Made by a program: the position numbers and the translations under genes
Shown: one piece after another, positions 9,017 through 16,245 of the stretch
How the letters are laid out: each line of letters starts with the position of its first letter
How positions within the stretch are numbered: the first letter of the stretch is position 1
The notes under the pieces: generated by a model
The model's database searches: none
What the model saw: the letters and a program-made list of their open reading frames with translations, nothing else
What the model was told of the DNA's origin: nothing
Assembly (NCBI GenBank): GCA_913059205.1
Contig: CAJXRM010000004.1
Span: 29,950-93,949 of the forward strand
Source of the DNA: an uncultured Flavobacteriales bacterium
GTDB lineage: Bacteria; Bacteroidota; Bacteroidia; Flavobacteriales_D; Crocinitomicaceae
Direction of reading: 5' to 3'
DNA: 64,000 bases

Positions 9017-9463
9017 TTATATGTTATTTGATTCAATATCTATAGAAGTATCCAGTCGTTCAGCTACTTCATAAAATGTTTTTAATTTACCTTTTGGGAT
9101 GGATTTGATTAATCGTTCGTTGAAGTCAAGGATGACCGTTTTTGCAATTTTTCGTTTTGCAACTCCTTCTTCAGTTAGAAAGATCAATACTTTTCGCTTG
9201 TCCTTATTGTCCGACTTTCGAAAAATCAACCCTTTTTCCTCCATTGTTTTTAATGTCCGTGAAAGACTTGTGGGTTCCATTCCCATTTTTGGTCCCAATT
9301 GCGTACTTGGTGTTCCATCTTTATCAATGTTTAAGAGAATGAATCCAATGGAAACGGTTAAGCCATGCTCATTCGCCTTTTGGTTATACATTCTGGATAT
9401 TTTATGCCAAAGATGGCGCACAACAAAATCGATTAAATACGATTTATCACTAATTTCAGACAT
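9017..9463 (-). CDS. MarR-family transcriptional regulator
   Basis: A 148-residue winged-helix protein. The recognition region reads TQLGPKMGMEPTSLSRTLKTMEEKGLI, followed by the wing RKSDNKDKRKVLIFLTEEG, both typical of MarR. It is first in the beta-oxidation operon, four bases before fadB, so it probably controls these genes in response to an acyl-CoA or fatty acid. That ligand is an inference from context. The ATG at 9463 is the only good start. I see no clear TAnnTTTG element before it. Confidence 0.9.
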   Translation of the reverse strand: MSEISDKSYLIDFVVRHLWHKISRMYNQKANEHGLTVSIGFILLNIDKDGTPSTQLGPKMGMEPTSLSRTLKTMEEKGLIFRKSDNKDKRKVLIFLTEEGVAKRKIAKTVILDFNERLIKSIPKGKLKTFYEVAERLDTSIDIESNNI

Positions 9464-9580
9464 AGAGGTATTGTTTTAGAACCCTAAAAGTAATCAAAAT
9501 ACTTTATGCAGGCACAGTAAATTTGAAAAAATATAGAATTCAAGTATAAAAGCATGAAATCAAATTCTCAGAGGAGAAAA

Positions 9581-11728
9581 TTAACTGTCAATTTCAACAG
9601 ATACGATACAAACATCATCTGTTTGACTTTCGCTTCCTTTCCATTTTTCGAAGTGTTCTCCAAGAATTTTAGTCTGATGGTTGTAGGACGTTAAATGAGA
9701 TAAAAGAAGAAGTTCTTTCAGGCTTTTATACTTGAATTTTTTATTTGATTCACCACCAAATTGATCTGCGAACCCATCGCTAAACAAAATTATCTTATCG
9801 CCTTTGTTTAGGCTAACTTCTTTGGTTGTAAATGGAGGAGGATTTGAAAAAAGTTTACCAATTGGCATTTTATCTGGTGCAATTTCAAGAAGAAAAGATT
9901 TGTTGTCTGACGCTGGGACAACTGATTTATATGGTAAATGCGTAATTGGTGCAACATCTGTAATAATCCAAAGTGGATTATTGGCTCCAGCGTAAGTAAG
10001 CGTTTTGGTTGTATGATTATAAACACAAATTGAAATGTCCATTCCATCTTTGCTTTTCGAATCTTCTTTGTCGAGTGATGATACAATTTTTTGTCTCAAG
10101 CTATTCAATATTTCGCCTGGATCAATGACCTTATTTTCAATTACGATTTCGTTTAGAAAACCAATTCCAAGCATGCTCATAAATGCTCCAGGAACACCAT
10201 GTCCAGTACAATCTGCAACAGCCCAAATGGAAGTGTTTTGGTCTTGATTTTTGTGCGCCCAATAGAAATCGCCACTGACTACATCCTTCGGGCGAAAGAA
10301 GATAGAATGATTTGTACTGATCTGATTCCATTGGTATTGATCGGAGAACATTGCCAACTGAATTCGTTTCGCGTAATCGATACTTGATTTTATTTCGAGG
10401 TGTTTTTCGGTTAGTTCTTCTTTTTGTTTTTCGACCGTTATATTTTTTAATTTGATTTGTTTATTGATGCGGACGAGGTAATAAATACCAATAATGACTC
10501 CGAGAATAATTGCGATGGAAATGTAAAGCATTAAATCGCGCCACCAGATTTTTTCATTATTGATTTTTTTCTCGTTTGCCAGTTTTAAGTCACTTTCGAT
10601 TTTTTGTTTTTCCTTCGTGTGTTTGGCCTCAGCTTCTGCAATTGTGTTGTTTATGTTGATGAGGTTTAAACTGTCTTTATAGACATATGCATGACTCAAG
10701 TAACTGAAAGCTTGGTTGTCGTCGCCCATAACATTGTACAAATGGGAAATCATTGCGTAACATTCCGTAATTATTTCTTTGTCCTTTGAGAGTTTAGCCA
10801 AATCCAAAGCTTTGAATGCAGCCTCTTCAGCTCGTTTTAATTCTCCAGTGTCTGTAAAATTCAATGCTAACGTGTAATAGTCAATTGCCATTGAATAGTG
10901 ATTGCCATTTTTTCGACTGATTTCAACGGACTTATTGAAGTATTCAAAGCCTTTTTCGAAATTTTTCTGCTTAAAATAGACGTTTGAAATGTTGTGTAAA
11001 ATTTCGGACTCCCGTTTTTCATATTTTGTTTGTTGCGCCAATTTCAAACCACGTTCAAAATGTTTCAATGCCAAATCTACATTCCCTCGATTTTTTTCGA
11101 TTAAGCCAAGGTTGTTGAGTGAGCTAGAAACGTTTTTATAGTCTTTGTATTTTTCACCTAATTTGATCGATAATGAGATGTAATATTCTGCTTTGGGAAT
11201 GTTTTTAGTTTTCATAAAAACCATTCCCAGATTTGTATAACAGGTAAGTGCCAATTTTGGATTGTATTTTTCACCAATTTTTGCTCCCTTTAAATAATTT
11301 GTAACCGCTGGTTGAAAGTCACCAGTGTAAGTATATACGTTTCCCTTCATTTCATAGGAGCGTAATTTGTAATCATTTGATTTTATCGTTTCTGCGATTG
11401 ATAAACCATAATCGGCATAGAACATAGCCGAATCCATTTCGTTGAGATAGATTTTCGCACGACTAAGGTTCATTGCCGCTTCAAATTTACCATCGTAATA
11501 CTCCAATTTCGAAGCCATTGAATGGGCAATTTGACTGTATTTTTCTGCTTTGGCTGAATTGGTGAAAACCGAATCTTTTGCGGTGGAATTTAGTTTGTTA
11601 ATAATTACGGTATCCCTTGAAGTCGGTTTTTTTGTACTTAGCGCACCGATTTTTTTTAAATAGGGATCTTCTTGGCCAAAGGAAAGGCTGATAAAGAATA
11701 AAACTAATACGCTAAATAGTTGTTTCAT
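9581..11728 (-). CDS. TPR-repeat membrane protein with SpoIIE/PP2C phosphatase domain
   Basis: A 715-residue protein with a signal peptide (begins MKQLFSVLVLFFISLSFGQ). Next come a periplasmic array of TPR-like repeats (about 90-360), one membrane segment (LYISIAIILGVIIGIYYLV, about 400-418), a coiled coil, and a cytoplasmic SpoIIE-type PP2C domain from about 475. That domain has metal-binding phrases DVVSGDFYW, ADCTGHGVPGAFMS and LFSDGF. The family dephosphorylates Ser/Thr, usually on anti-sigma-factor antagonists. The start at 11728 is preferred to a TTG at 11758, which overlaps the -7 box CAAATATA at 11745-11752. The target is unknown; no antagonist gene is adjacent. Confidence 0.9.
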   Translation of the reverse strand: MKQLFSVLVLFFISLSFGQEDPYLKKIGALSTKKPTSRDTVIINKLNSTAKDSVFTNSAKAEKYSQIAHSMASKLEYYDGKFEAAMNLSRAKIYLNEMDSAMFYADYGLSIAETIKSNDYKLRSYEMKGNVYTYTGDFQPAVTNYLKGAKIGEKYNPKLALTCYTNLGMVFMKTKNIPKAEYYISLSIKLGEKYKDYKNVSSSLNNLGLIEKNRGNVDLALKHFERGLKLAQQTKYEKRESEILHNISNVYFKQKNFEKGFEYFNKSVEISRKNGNHYSMAIDYYTLALNFTDTGELKRAEEAAFKALDLAKLSKDKEIITECYAMISHLYNVMGDDNQAFSYLSHAYVYKDSLNLININNTIAEAEAKHTKEKQKIESDLKLANEKKINNEKIWWRDLMLYISIAIILGVIIGIYYLVRINKQIKLKNITVEKQKEELTEKHLEIKSSIDYAKRIQLAMFSDQYQWNQISTNHSIFFRPKDVVSGDFYWAHKNQDQNTSIWAVADCTGHGVPGAFMSMLGIGFLNEIVIENKVIDPGEILNSLRQKIVSSLDKEDSKSKDGMDISICVYNHTTKTLTYAGANNPLWIITDVAPITHLPYKSVVPASDNKSFLLEIAPDKMPIGKLFSNPPPFTTKEVSLNKGDKIILFSDGFADQFGGESNKKFKYKSLKELLLLSHLTSYNHQTKILGEHFEKWKGSESQTDDVCIVSVEIDS

Positions 11729-11744
11729 AGTGTGGTGACTACAA

Positions 11745-11752
11745 CAAATATA
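11745..11752 (-). promoter_or_regulatory. -7 element TATATTTG of the TPR-phosphatase gene
   Basis: On the minus strand this reads TATATTTG, matching the Bacteroidota -7 consensus TAnnTTTG, 16 bases before the ATG at 11728. No TTG is found at the expected -33 distance, so only half of the promoter is supported. Confidence 0.5.
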
Positions 11753-11793
11753 AAACAAATAAGTAGAAAAAATAACTGACTGTTACGATTCGT

Positions 11794-12201
11794 CTACCAG
11801 GTATCTTTAGAAATAGATACGGTTCCTTTGAACTTCGAAATTAGCTCGTTTTGTTGGTTGAAAATGTCGACTTCATAAATCCCAATTGATTTACCTCGGT
11901 GAATTTCGTTGCTCACGACTCGTAGTGTTTCGTTATCGTACACTGGTTTTAAATGGCTTATGGAAGTTTCAACACTTACGCATTTATTTCCACGGCTATT
12001 TGACGCGAAAGCAAGTGCGGAATCAGAAAGTGAGTAGGATATTCCACCATGCAAGATATCAAAACCATTGAGCATTTTTTTGTTTGTGGTACAGCTCAAT
12101 TCACAACATCCTTCAGAAACAGAAATAACGGTAAGACCAAGCCAATTGCTGAATTGGTCTTTTTCCATCATTATTTGTATAATTTCTAGAGGAGTTTTCA
12201 C
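11794..12201 (-). CDS. PaaI-type hotdog thioesterase
   Basis: A 135-residue hotdog-fold protein. The phrase NGFDILHGGISYSLSDSALAFASNSRG is the PaaI signature, with HGG and the acidic residue on the following helix. It is expected to hydrolyse small acyl- or phenylacetyl-type CoA thioesters. It starts with GTG at 12201, whose GTGA overlaps the stop of the upstream gene, so the two are translationally coupled. The true substrate cannot be read from the sequence. Confidence 0.88.
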   Translation of the reverse strand: MKTPLEIIQIMMEKDQFSNWLGLTVISVSEGCCELSCTTNKKMLNGFDILHGGISYSLSDSALAFASNSRGNKCVSVETSISHLKPVYDNETLRVVSNEIHRGKSIGIYEVDIFNQQNELISKFKGTVSISKDTW

Positions 12202-12677
12202 GCTTTAATAGCTTTTCCCATTAAAGAAATCAGTGCACTCGTTACAATAAATAGTTGAGTTGCAGTTTCATCGTCTAAAGAAGTTCCATCGTCATCTTCT
12301 GTGCTGATTTCAATCATCATGAAACGAATTAAATCAGGTTGATCCGTAAAATCGTTTAGAATTTCTTCGTCGTCTTTATCGAAATATTCATCTAACATTT
12401 CAAAGAAAGGCTCTTCAAATGCGTCAATTTCATCTTCGGTTACTTGGTTCAACAAAACTTTTTCTTGAGTGAATGCTTCAGAAATCAGGCAGTAATAATA
12501 AATCAAAAGACCTTCTAATTGCTCGTTCTTGTATTCAACTGGTGCCGACATTATATAACCTAAAAGCGTTTGTTGTGCTAATGCATATGTTTCTGCTAGT
12601 TTTTCTAAGCCATCGTCGTCTAGGTTGTCTACCTTTTTAATTGCTGCTTCGATACTCGCTACTGAAATATGTTTCAT
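12198..12677 (-). CDS. Hypothetical acidic protein
   Basis: A 159-residue soluble protein with no signal peptide or membrane segment. It is strongly acidic in the middle and toward the end (EDEIDAFEEPFFEMLDEYFD, then DKDDEE and STEDDD). I recognise no family. It overlaps the thioesterase by four bases (GTGA), so the two probably act together or are at least co-expressed. A TACTTTTG element (-7 type) lies at 12692-12699, just upstream. Confidence 0.7.
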   Translation of the reverse strand: MKHISVASIEAAIKKVDNLDDDGLEKLAETYALAQQTLLGYIMSAPVEYKNEQLEGLLIYYYCLISEAFTQEKVLLNQVTEDEIDAFEEPFFEMLDEYFDKDDEEILNDFTDQPDLIRFMMIEISTEDDDGTSLDDETATQLFIVTSALISLMGKAIKA

Positions 12678-12691
12678 TCGTTTTTTTTTGA

Positions 12692-12699
12692 CAAAAGTA
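12692..12699 (-). promoter_or_regulatory. -7 element TACTTTTG of the 159-aa gene
   Basis: Matches TAnnTTTG on the minus strand, 15 bases before the ATG at 12677. No convincing -33 TTG at the usual distance. Confidence 0.4.
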
Positions 12700-12792
12700 G
12701 ATTAATTCCACTCATTGACATGAAAATGAACTGATAAATCTGTGAATTTAACCAAACATCATATTATTGTTCAGTCATCCTAAAGGATTGAT

Positions 12793-12800
12793 TATATTTG
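12793..12800 (+). promoter_or_regulatory. -7 element TATATTTG of the S9 peptidase gene
   Basis: A perfect TATATTTG lies 35 bases before the ATG. A TTG at 12767-12769 is 23 bases upstream, slightly longer than the usual 19-21 spacing. Confidence 0.55.
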
Positions 12801-12835
12801 AATTTCAAAAATAGTATCATATTAAACATGTTAAA

Positions 12836-14968
12836 ATGAAGATAATTTTCAAATCACTTAGTCTAATTTTATTCCTTACAATTTTTTCGAGTTCAACATT
12901 TGCTCAAAAGAAAGAATTGACGTTGGAGAATGCGGTAATGCAGCAGTACAGAGGTTTTTATCCTCAATCGTTAATCATGTTTCAATGGATTCCGAATACA
13001 GATTGCTACTCATATCTCGAGGGCTATCAAAAACTAATGAAAGCTTCTGTAAAAAATACTACGGCAAAAGAGATTTTAACGATTCAAGAACTGAACTCAA
13101 AGTTAGGTTCTGAGTTATCGTGGTTTTCTGGAATGACGTGGAAAGATGAAAATTCATTTTGGGTGAATGACGGTGCCACGTATTATGAATACAACCTGGT
13201 AGAGGAAAAAGGAACTGCAATTAATCATTTGCCAGAAGGTGCAGAAAATGCTTTGTTTAATGAGAAATCACTGAACATCGCCTACACAGTAGGTAACAAT
13301 GTAAGAATTAAAAATGCGTTTGGTGTTGAGTTATCAGTAACTAACAATTCGGATAAGAACATTGTTTCAGGCCAAGCGATTGCACGTAGTGAATTCGGTA
13401 TAACAGGTGGACTTTTTTGGTCGCACAAAGGAACTTCTTTGGCATTTTATCAAAAAGACGAGACCAATGTGGCAGATTATCCTTTGTTGGATAACAGCAA
13501 GACCCCAGGAGAGTTGATTTCTATTAAGTATCCGATGGCAGGACAGAAATCTGAAAAAGCCAGAGTTGGAGTGTATAATAGTGTGACTGATAAAACAGTG
13601 TATTTTGAAACACAAAATGGAGAAGAAAACTATTTGACGAATTTATCATGGTCATTCGATGATAAGTATATCGTTGTTGCAGAGGTAAACCGCGATCAAA
13701 ATCACATGTGGCTAAACGTTTATGAGGCATCAACAGGAAATTTTGTAAAAACACTTTTTGAAGAAAAAAATGATAAATGGATAGAACCAGAACATCCAGC
13801 GAAATTCATTTCTTCTTCGAATGACTTTTTATGGATTTCTGAAAAGAATGGATTCAATAACATCTATTTTTATGATTTCAATGGAAAATTATTGAAGCAG
13901 TTGACCGATCACTCATTTGTTGTGAAAGATATTATTGACTTCAAAAAAGGAATCGTTTACTATTCAGCAACAGGCGAAAGTCCGTTAGATACAAAGATTT
14001 ATTCTGTGGATTTGAAAGGAAAATCAAACCAAATCACTGGGGAATCAGGGACGCATTCAGTTTCAATTTCGTCGGATGGCTTGTATATTCATGACCATTT
14101 CTCTAGTCATTCAGTCCCTAGCAAAAATTGTATTGCCACGACAAAAGGAAAAGTCCTTTCAACGGTATTAGTCGGAGAGAATAAATTAGCTGATTATCAA
14201 ATCGGAACTGCCGAAATCGGAACGATAAAGGCAAAAGATGGTACAACCTTATACACGCGTATGATTAAGCCGAGCAACTTCGATGCTTCAAAAAGATATC
14301 CGGTTTTAGTTTACGTTTACGGCGGACCTCATGCACAATTAATTACAAATTCGTGGTATGACGGTGCTAGTCTCTGGATGCATTGGATGGCAGAGCAAGG
14401 TTATTTAGTATATACTGTCGATAATCGTGGTTCTGCAGAAAGAGGCTTTGCTTTTGAGTCTCAAATTCACCGCCAATTGGGAACAGTTGAGATGGAGGAT
14501 CAATTGTCTGGTGTGGAATATTTAAAAAGTCTTCCTTATGTCGATGCAAATCGTTTAGCCGTTCACGGTTGGTCGTTTGGTGGTTTCATGACAACTTCAT
14601 TGATGTTGAGACATCCAGGTGTTTATCAAGTTGGAGTAGCTGGTGGACCTGTTACCGATTGGAAATATTATGAAATCATGTATGGAGAACGCTATATGGA
14701 TCGTCCAGATGAAAATGAAAAAGGATATGAGCAAGCTTCTTTGATGACCCATGCGGGGAATTTGACAGGAGATTTGTTATTAATTCATGGAACTGTGGAT
14801 GATGTAGTTGTTATGCAACACAACCTTTCTTTGGTTCAAAAATTTGTAGAACTAGGAGTTCAGATGGACTTCTTCCCTTATCCAATGCATAAGCACAACG
14901 TAGGTGGAAAAGATAGAGTTCACTTAATGACAAAAGTATTGAACTACGTACTTGAGAATAATAAATAA
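12836..14968 (+). CDS. S9-family (dipeptidyl-peptidase IV-like) serine peptidase
   Basis: A 710-residue exported peptidase. The signal peptide ends near SSSTFAQK. Residues 80-440 form the beta-propeller (DPPIV N-terminal) domain and about 480-710 the alpha/beta-hydrolase domain. The catalytic Ser is in HGWSFGGFM (about 578), the Asp in HGTVDDVV (about 655) and the His in MHKHNVGG (about 686). Such enzymes remove N-terminal dipeptides, often Xaa-Pro, in the periplasm and serve peptide nutrition. It is a single gene with its own promoter and a downstream terminator. Confidence 0.93.
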   Translation: MKIIFKSLSLILFLTIFSSSTFAQKKELTLENAVMQQYRGFYPQSLIMFQWIPNTDCYSYLEGYQKLMKASVKNTTAKEILTIQELNSKLGSELSWFSGMTWKDENSFWVNDGATYYEYNLVEEKGTAINHLPEGAENALFNEKSLNIAYTVGNNVRIKNAFGVELSVTNNSDKNIVSGQAIARSEFGITGGLFWSHKGTSLAFYQKDETNVADYPLLDNSKTPGELISIKYPMAGQKSEKARVGVYNSVTDKTVYFETQNGEENYLTNLSWSFDDKYIVVAEVNRDQNHMWLNVYEASTGNFVKTLFEEKNDKWIEPEHPAKFISSSNDFLWISEKNGFNNIYFYDFNGKLLKQLTDHSFVVKDIIDFKKGIVYYSATGESPLDTKIYSVDLKGKSNQITGESGTHSVSISSDGLYIHDHFSSHSVPSKNCIATTKGKVLSTVLVGENKLADYQIGTAEIGTIKAKDGTTLYTRMIKPSNFDASKRYPVLVYVYGGPHAQLITNSWYDGASLWMHWMAEQGYLVYTVDNRGSAERGFAFESQIHRQLGTVEMEDQLSGVEYLKSLPYVDANRLAVHGWSFGGFMTTSLMLRHPGVYQVGVAGGPVTDWKYYEIMYGERYMDRPDENEKGYEQASLMTHAGNLTGDLLLIHGTVDDVVVMQHNLSLVQKFVELGVQMDFFPYPMHKHNVGGKDRVHLMTKVLNYVLENNK

Positions 14969-14986
14969 TCTCAATTTATAAAATTG

Positions 14987-15019
14987 GTCGTACGTTGAAA
15001 AAATGTGCGACTTTTTTTT
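14987..15019 (+). terminator. Terminator after S9 peptidase
   Basis: Arms gtcgtac (14987-14993) and gtgcgac (15005-15011) form a seven-pair stem with one G-T pair, followed by eight T (15012-15019). Confidence 0.65.
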
Positions 15020-15034
15020 GAATTCACTAAAAAT

Positions 15035-15074
15035 ATGACTAAATTTGTCATGAATTATAATGTCATTAAAATGA
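15035..15074 (+). promoter_or_regulatory. Operator-like palindromes before XRE-Fic gene
   Basis: A 17-base near-palindrome atgactaaatttgtcat (15035-15051) is followed nine bases later by tgtcattaaaatga, whose core TCATT-AA-AATGA (15063-15074) is a perfect palindrome covering the start codon. The shared half-site ATGAC/GTCAT suggests two operator sites, most simply bound by the XRE domain of the gene itself. Confidence 0.5.
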
Positions 15075-16111
15075 AAGCGCTAATTAAATTAAAGCGTATT
15101 GAAAAAAAGCTAAAAGTACGTGAAGTAGCTTCTGCTCTTGGTATTGATCAGGCTTTAGTTAGTAAGTTTGAATCAGGTAACCGAATTCCAACAGAAACCC
15201 AAGTTTTGCAATTAGCAAAAGTGTTGTCAATTGATGTGAATGAATTAATGGCATTGTGGCTCAAAGAAAAAGTAATCAATGAACTTGGGAATTATGCGCA
15301 AGCTTCCACAGCGTTGCAAATGGTTCAGGAGCATTTTCAATCCTATAAACCTAAAGTTCGTTTGTCGGCATCCATCCAAGCAACCCTAGACTTGTTGGAA
15401 GAATTACAAGCCGATTTATCACTTTTAAGAAAAAACGATAGCTTTCGTGTCGTTGAGGCGCTTGAGTTGGAGTACACTTTTGAAAGCAACAGAATCGAAG
15501 GGAATACCTTAACCTTGCGAGAAACAGATTTAGTCGTAAATAAAGGCTTAACTATTTCTGGAAAAAGTATGCAAGAGCACTTGGAGGCGATAAACCACCA
15601 AGATGCCATTGAGTATGTAAAACAAATGGTTCAGTCGAATTCTGTGTTAACTGAGCGAGAGCTTTTAACTATTCATAATCTAGTTCTGAGAGGGATTGAT
15701 CCTAAAAATGCTGGGAAGTACCGAAATGTTCAAGTGATGATTTCTGGAAGTGAGCATCAACCTCCTCAACCATTTTTGGTTCCCAAAATGATGGAAGATT
15801 ACTTTATTTGGTATTCTAGCAATAGAACTCGATTACATCCTGTTGTTTTAGCAGCAGAAATGCACGAACGTTTAGTTACCATTCACCCATTTGTTGATGG
15901 AAATGGTAGAACTTCGCGCTTAATTATGAATTTAATTCTTTTGCAACATGGATATGTGATTGCTAATATCAAAGGTGATGATTCCACACGAATGAATTAT
16001 TATGAAGCCCTAGAAGAGGTGCAAACTGGCGGTTCAAAAGATTCATTTGTACAATTAATTGCTGAAACTGAAATAGAAAGTTTAAAGCGATATATCTCAA
16101 TTTTGAATTAA
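15071..16111 (+). CDS. XRE helix-turn-helix / Fic-domain protein
   Basis: A 346-residue fusion from the ATG at 15071. Residues 1-60 are an XRE DNA-binding domain (REVASALGIDQALVSKFESG). Residues 75-180 form the Fic N-terminal region with the inhibitory-helix motif SNRIEGN (about 139-145), and the Fic core follows with HPFVDGNGRTSR (about 272). Fic enzymes transfer AMP or a related nucleotide to protein hydroxyls. The upstream Ser-x-x-x-Glu-Gly motif means the activity is normally auto-inhibited (class II). Earlier in-frame starts (15005-15050) lie in the terminator or the operator and are rejected. It may be an autoregulated solitary toxin-like regulator; the target is unknown. Confidence 0.88.
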   Translation: MKALIKLKRIEKKLKVREVASALGIDQALVSKFESGNRIPTETQVLQLAKVLSIDVNELMALWLKEKVINELGNYAQASTALQMVQEHFQSYKPKVRLSASIQATLDLLEELQADLSLLRKNDSFRVVEALELEYTFESNRIEGNTLTLRETDLVVNKGLTISGKSMQEHLEAINHQDAIEYVKQMVQSNSVLTERELLTIHNLVLRGIDPKNAGKYRNVQVMISGSEHQPPQPFLVPKMMEDYFIWYSSNRTRLHPVVLAAEMHERLVTIHPFVDGNGRTSRLIMNLILLQHGYVIANIKGDDSTRMNYYEALEEVQTGGSKDSFVQLIAETEIESLKRYISILN

Positions 16112-16129
16112 TGTAGTTTAAAATGGAAT

Positions 16130-16160
16130 AAAAGAGAAGGCAATTTGTCTTCTCTTTTGT
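16130..16160 (+). terminator. Terminator after XRE-Fic gene
   Basis: Arms aaaagagaag (16130-16139) and cttctctttt (16149-16158) pair perfectly around a nine-base loop, with a short T run in the second arm. Confidence 0.7.
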
Positions 16161-16215
16161 GTATTATTTAACGGTTTTGGGGAATAATTTCACTCCTTGA
16201 AGCAAATCCTTTTTG

Positions 16216-16223
16216 TATATTTG
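16216..16223 (+). promoter_or_regulatory. -7 element TATATTTG of the E1 dehydrogenase gene
   Basis: A perfect TATATTTG, 22 bases before the ATG. The nearest TTG (16197-16199) is only 16 bases upstream, so the -33 box is uncertain. Confidence 0.5.
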
Positions 16224-16245
16224 AATTCACAAAATGTGAAAATAC

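Noticed and set aside
15005..15070. Earlier starts of the XRE-Fic gene
   Set aside because: They lie in the terminator of the preceding gene and in the operator-like palindrome.
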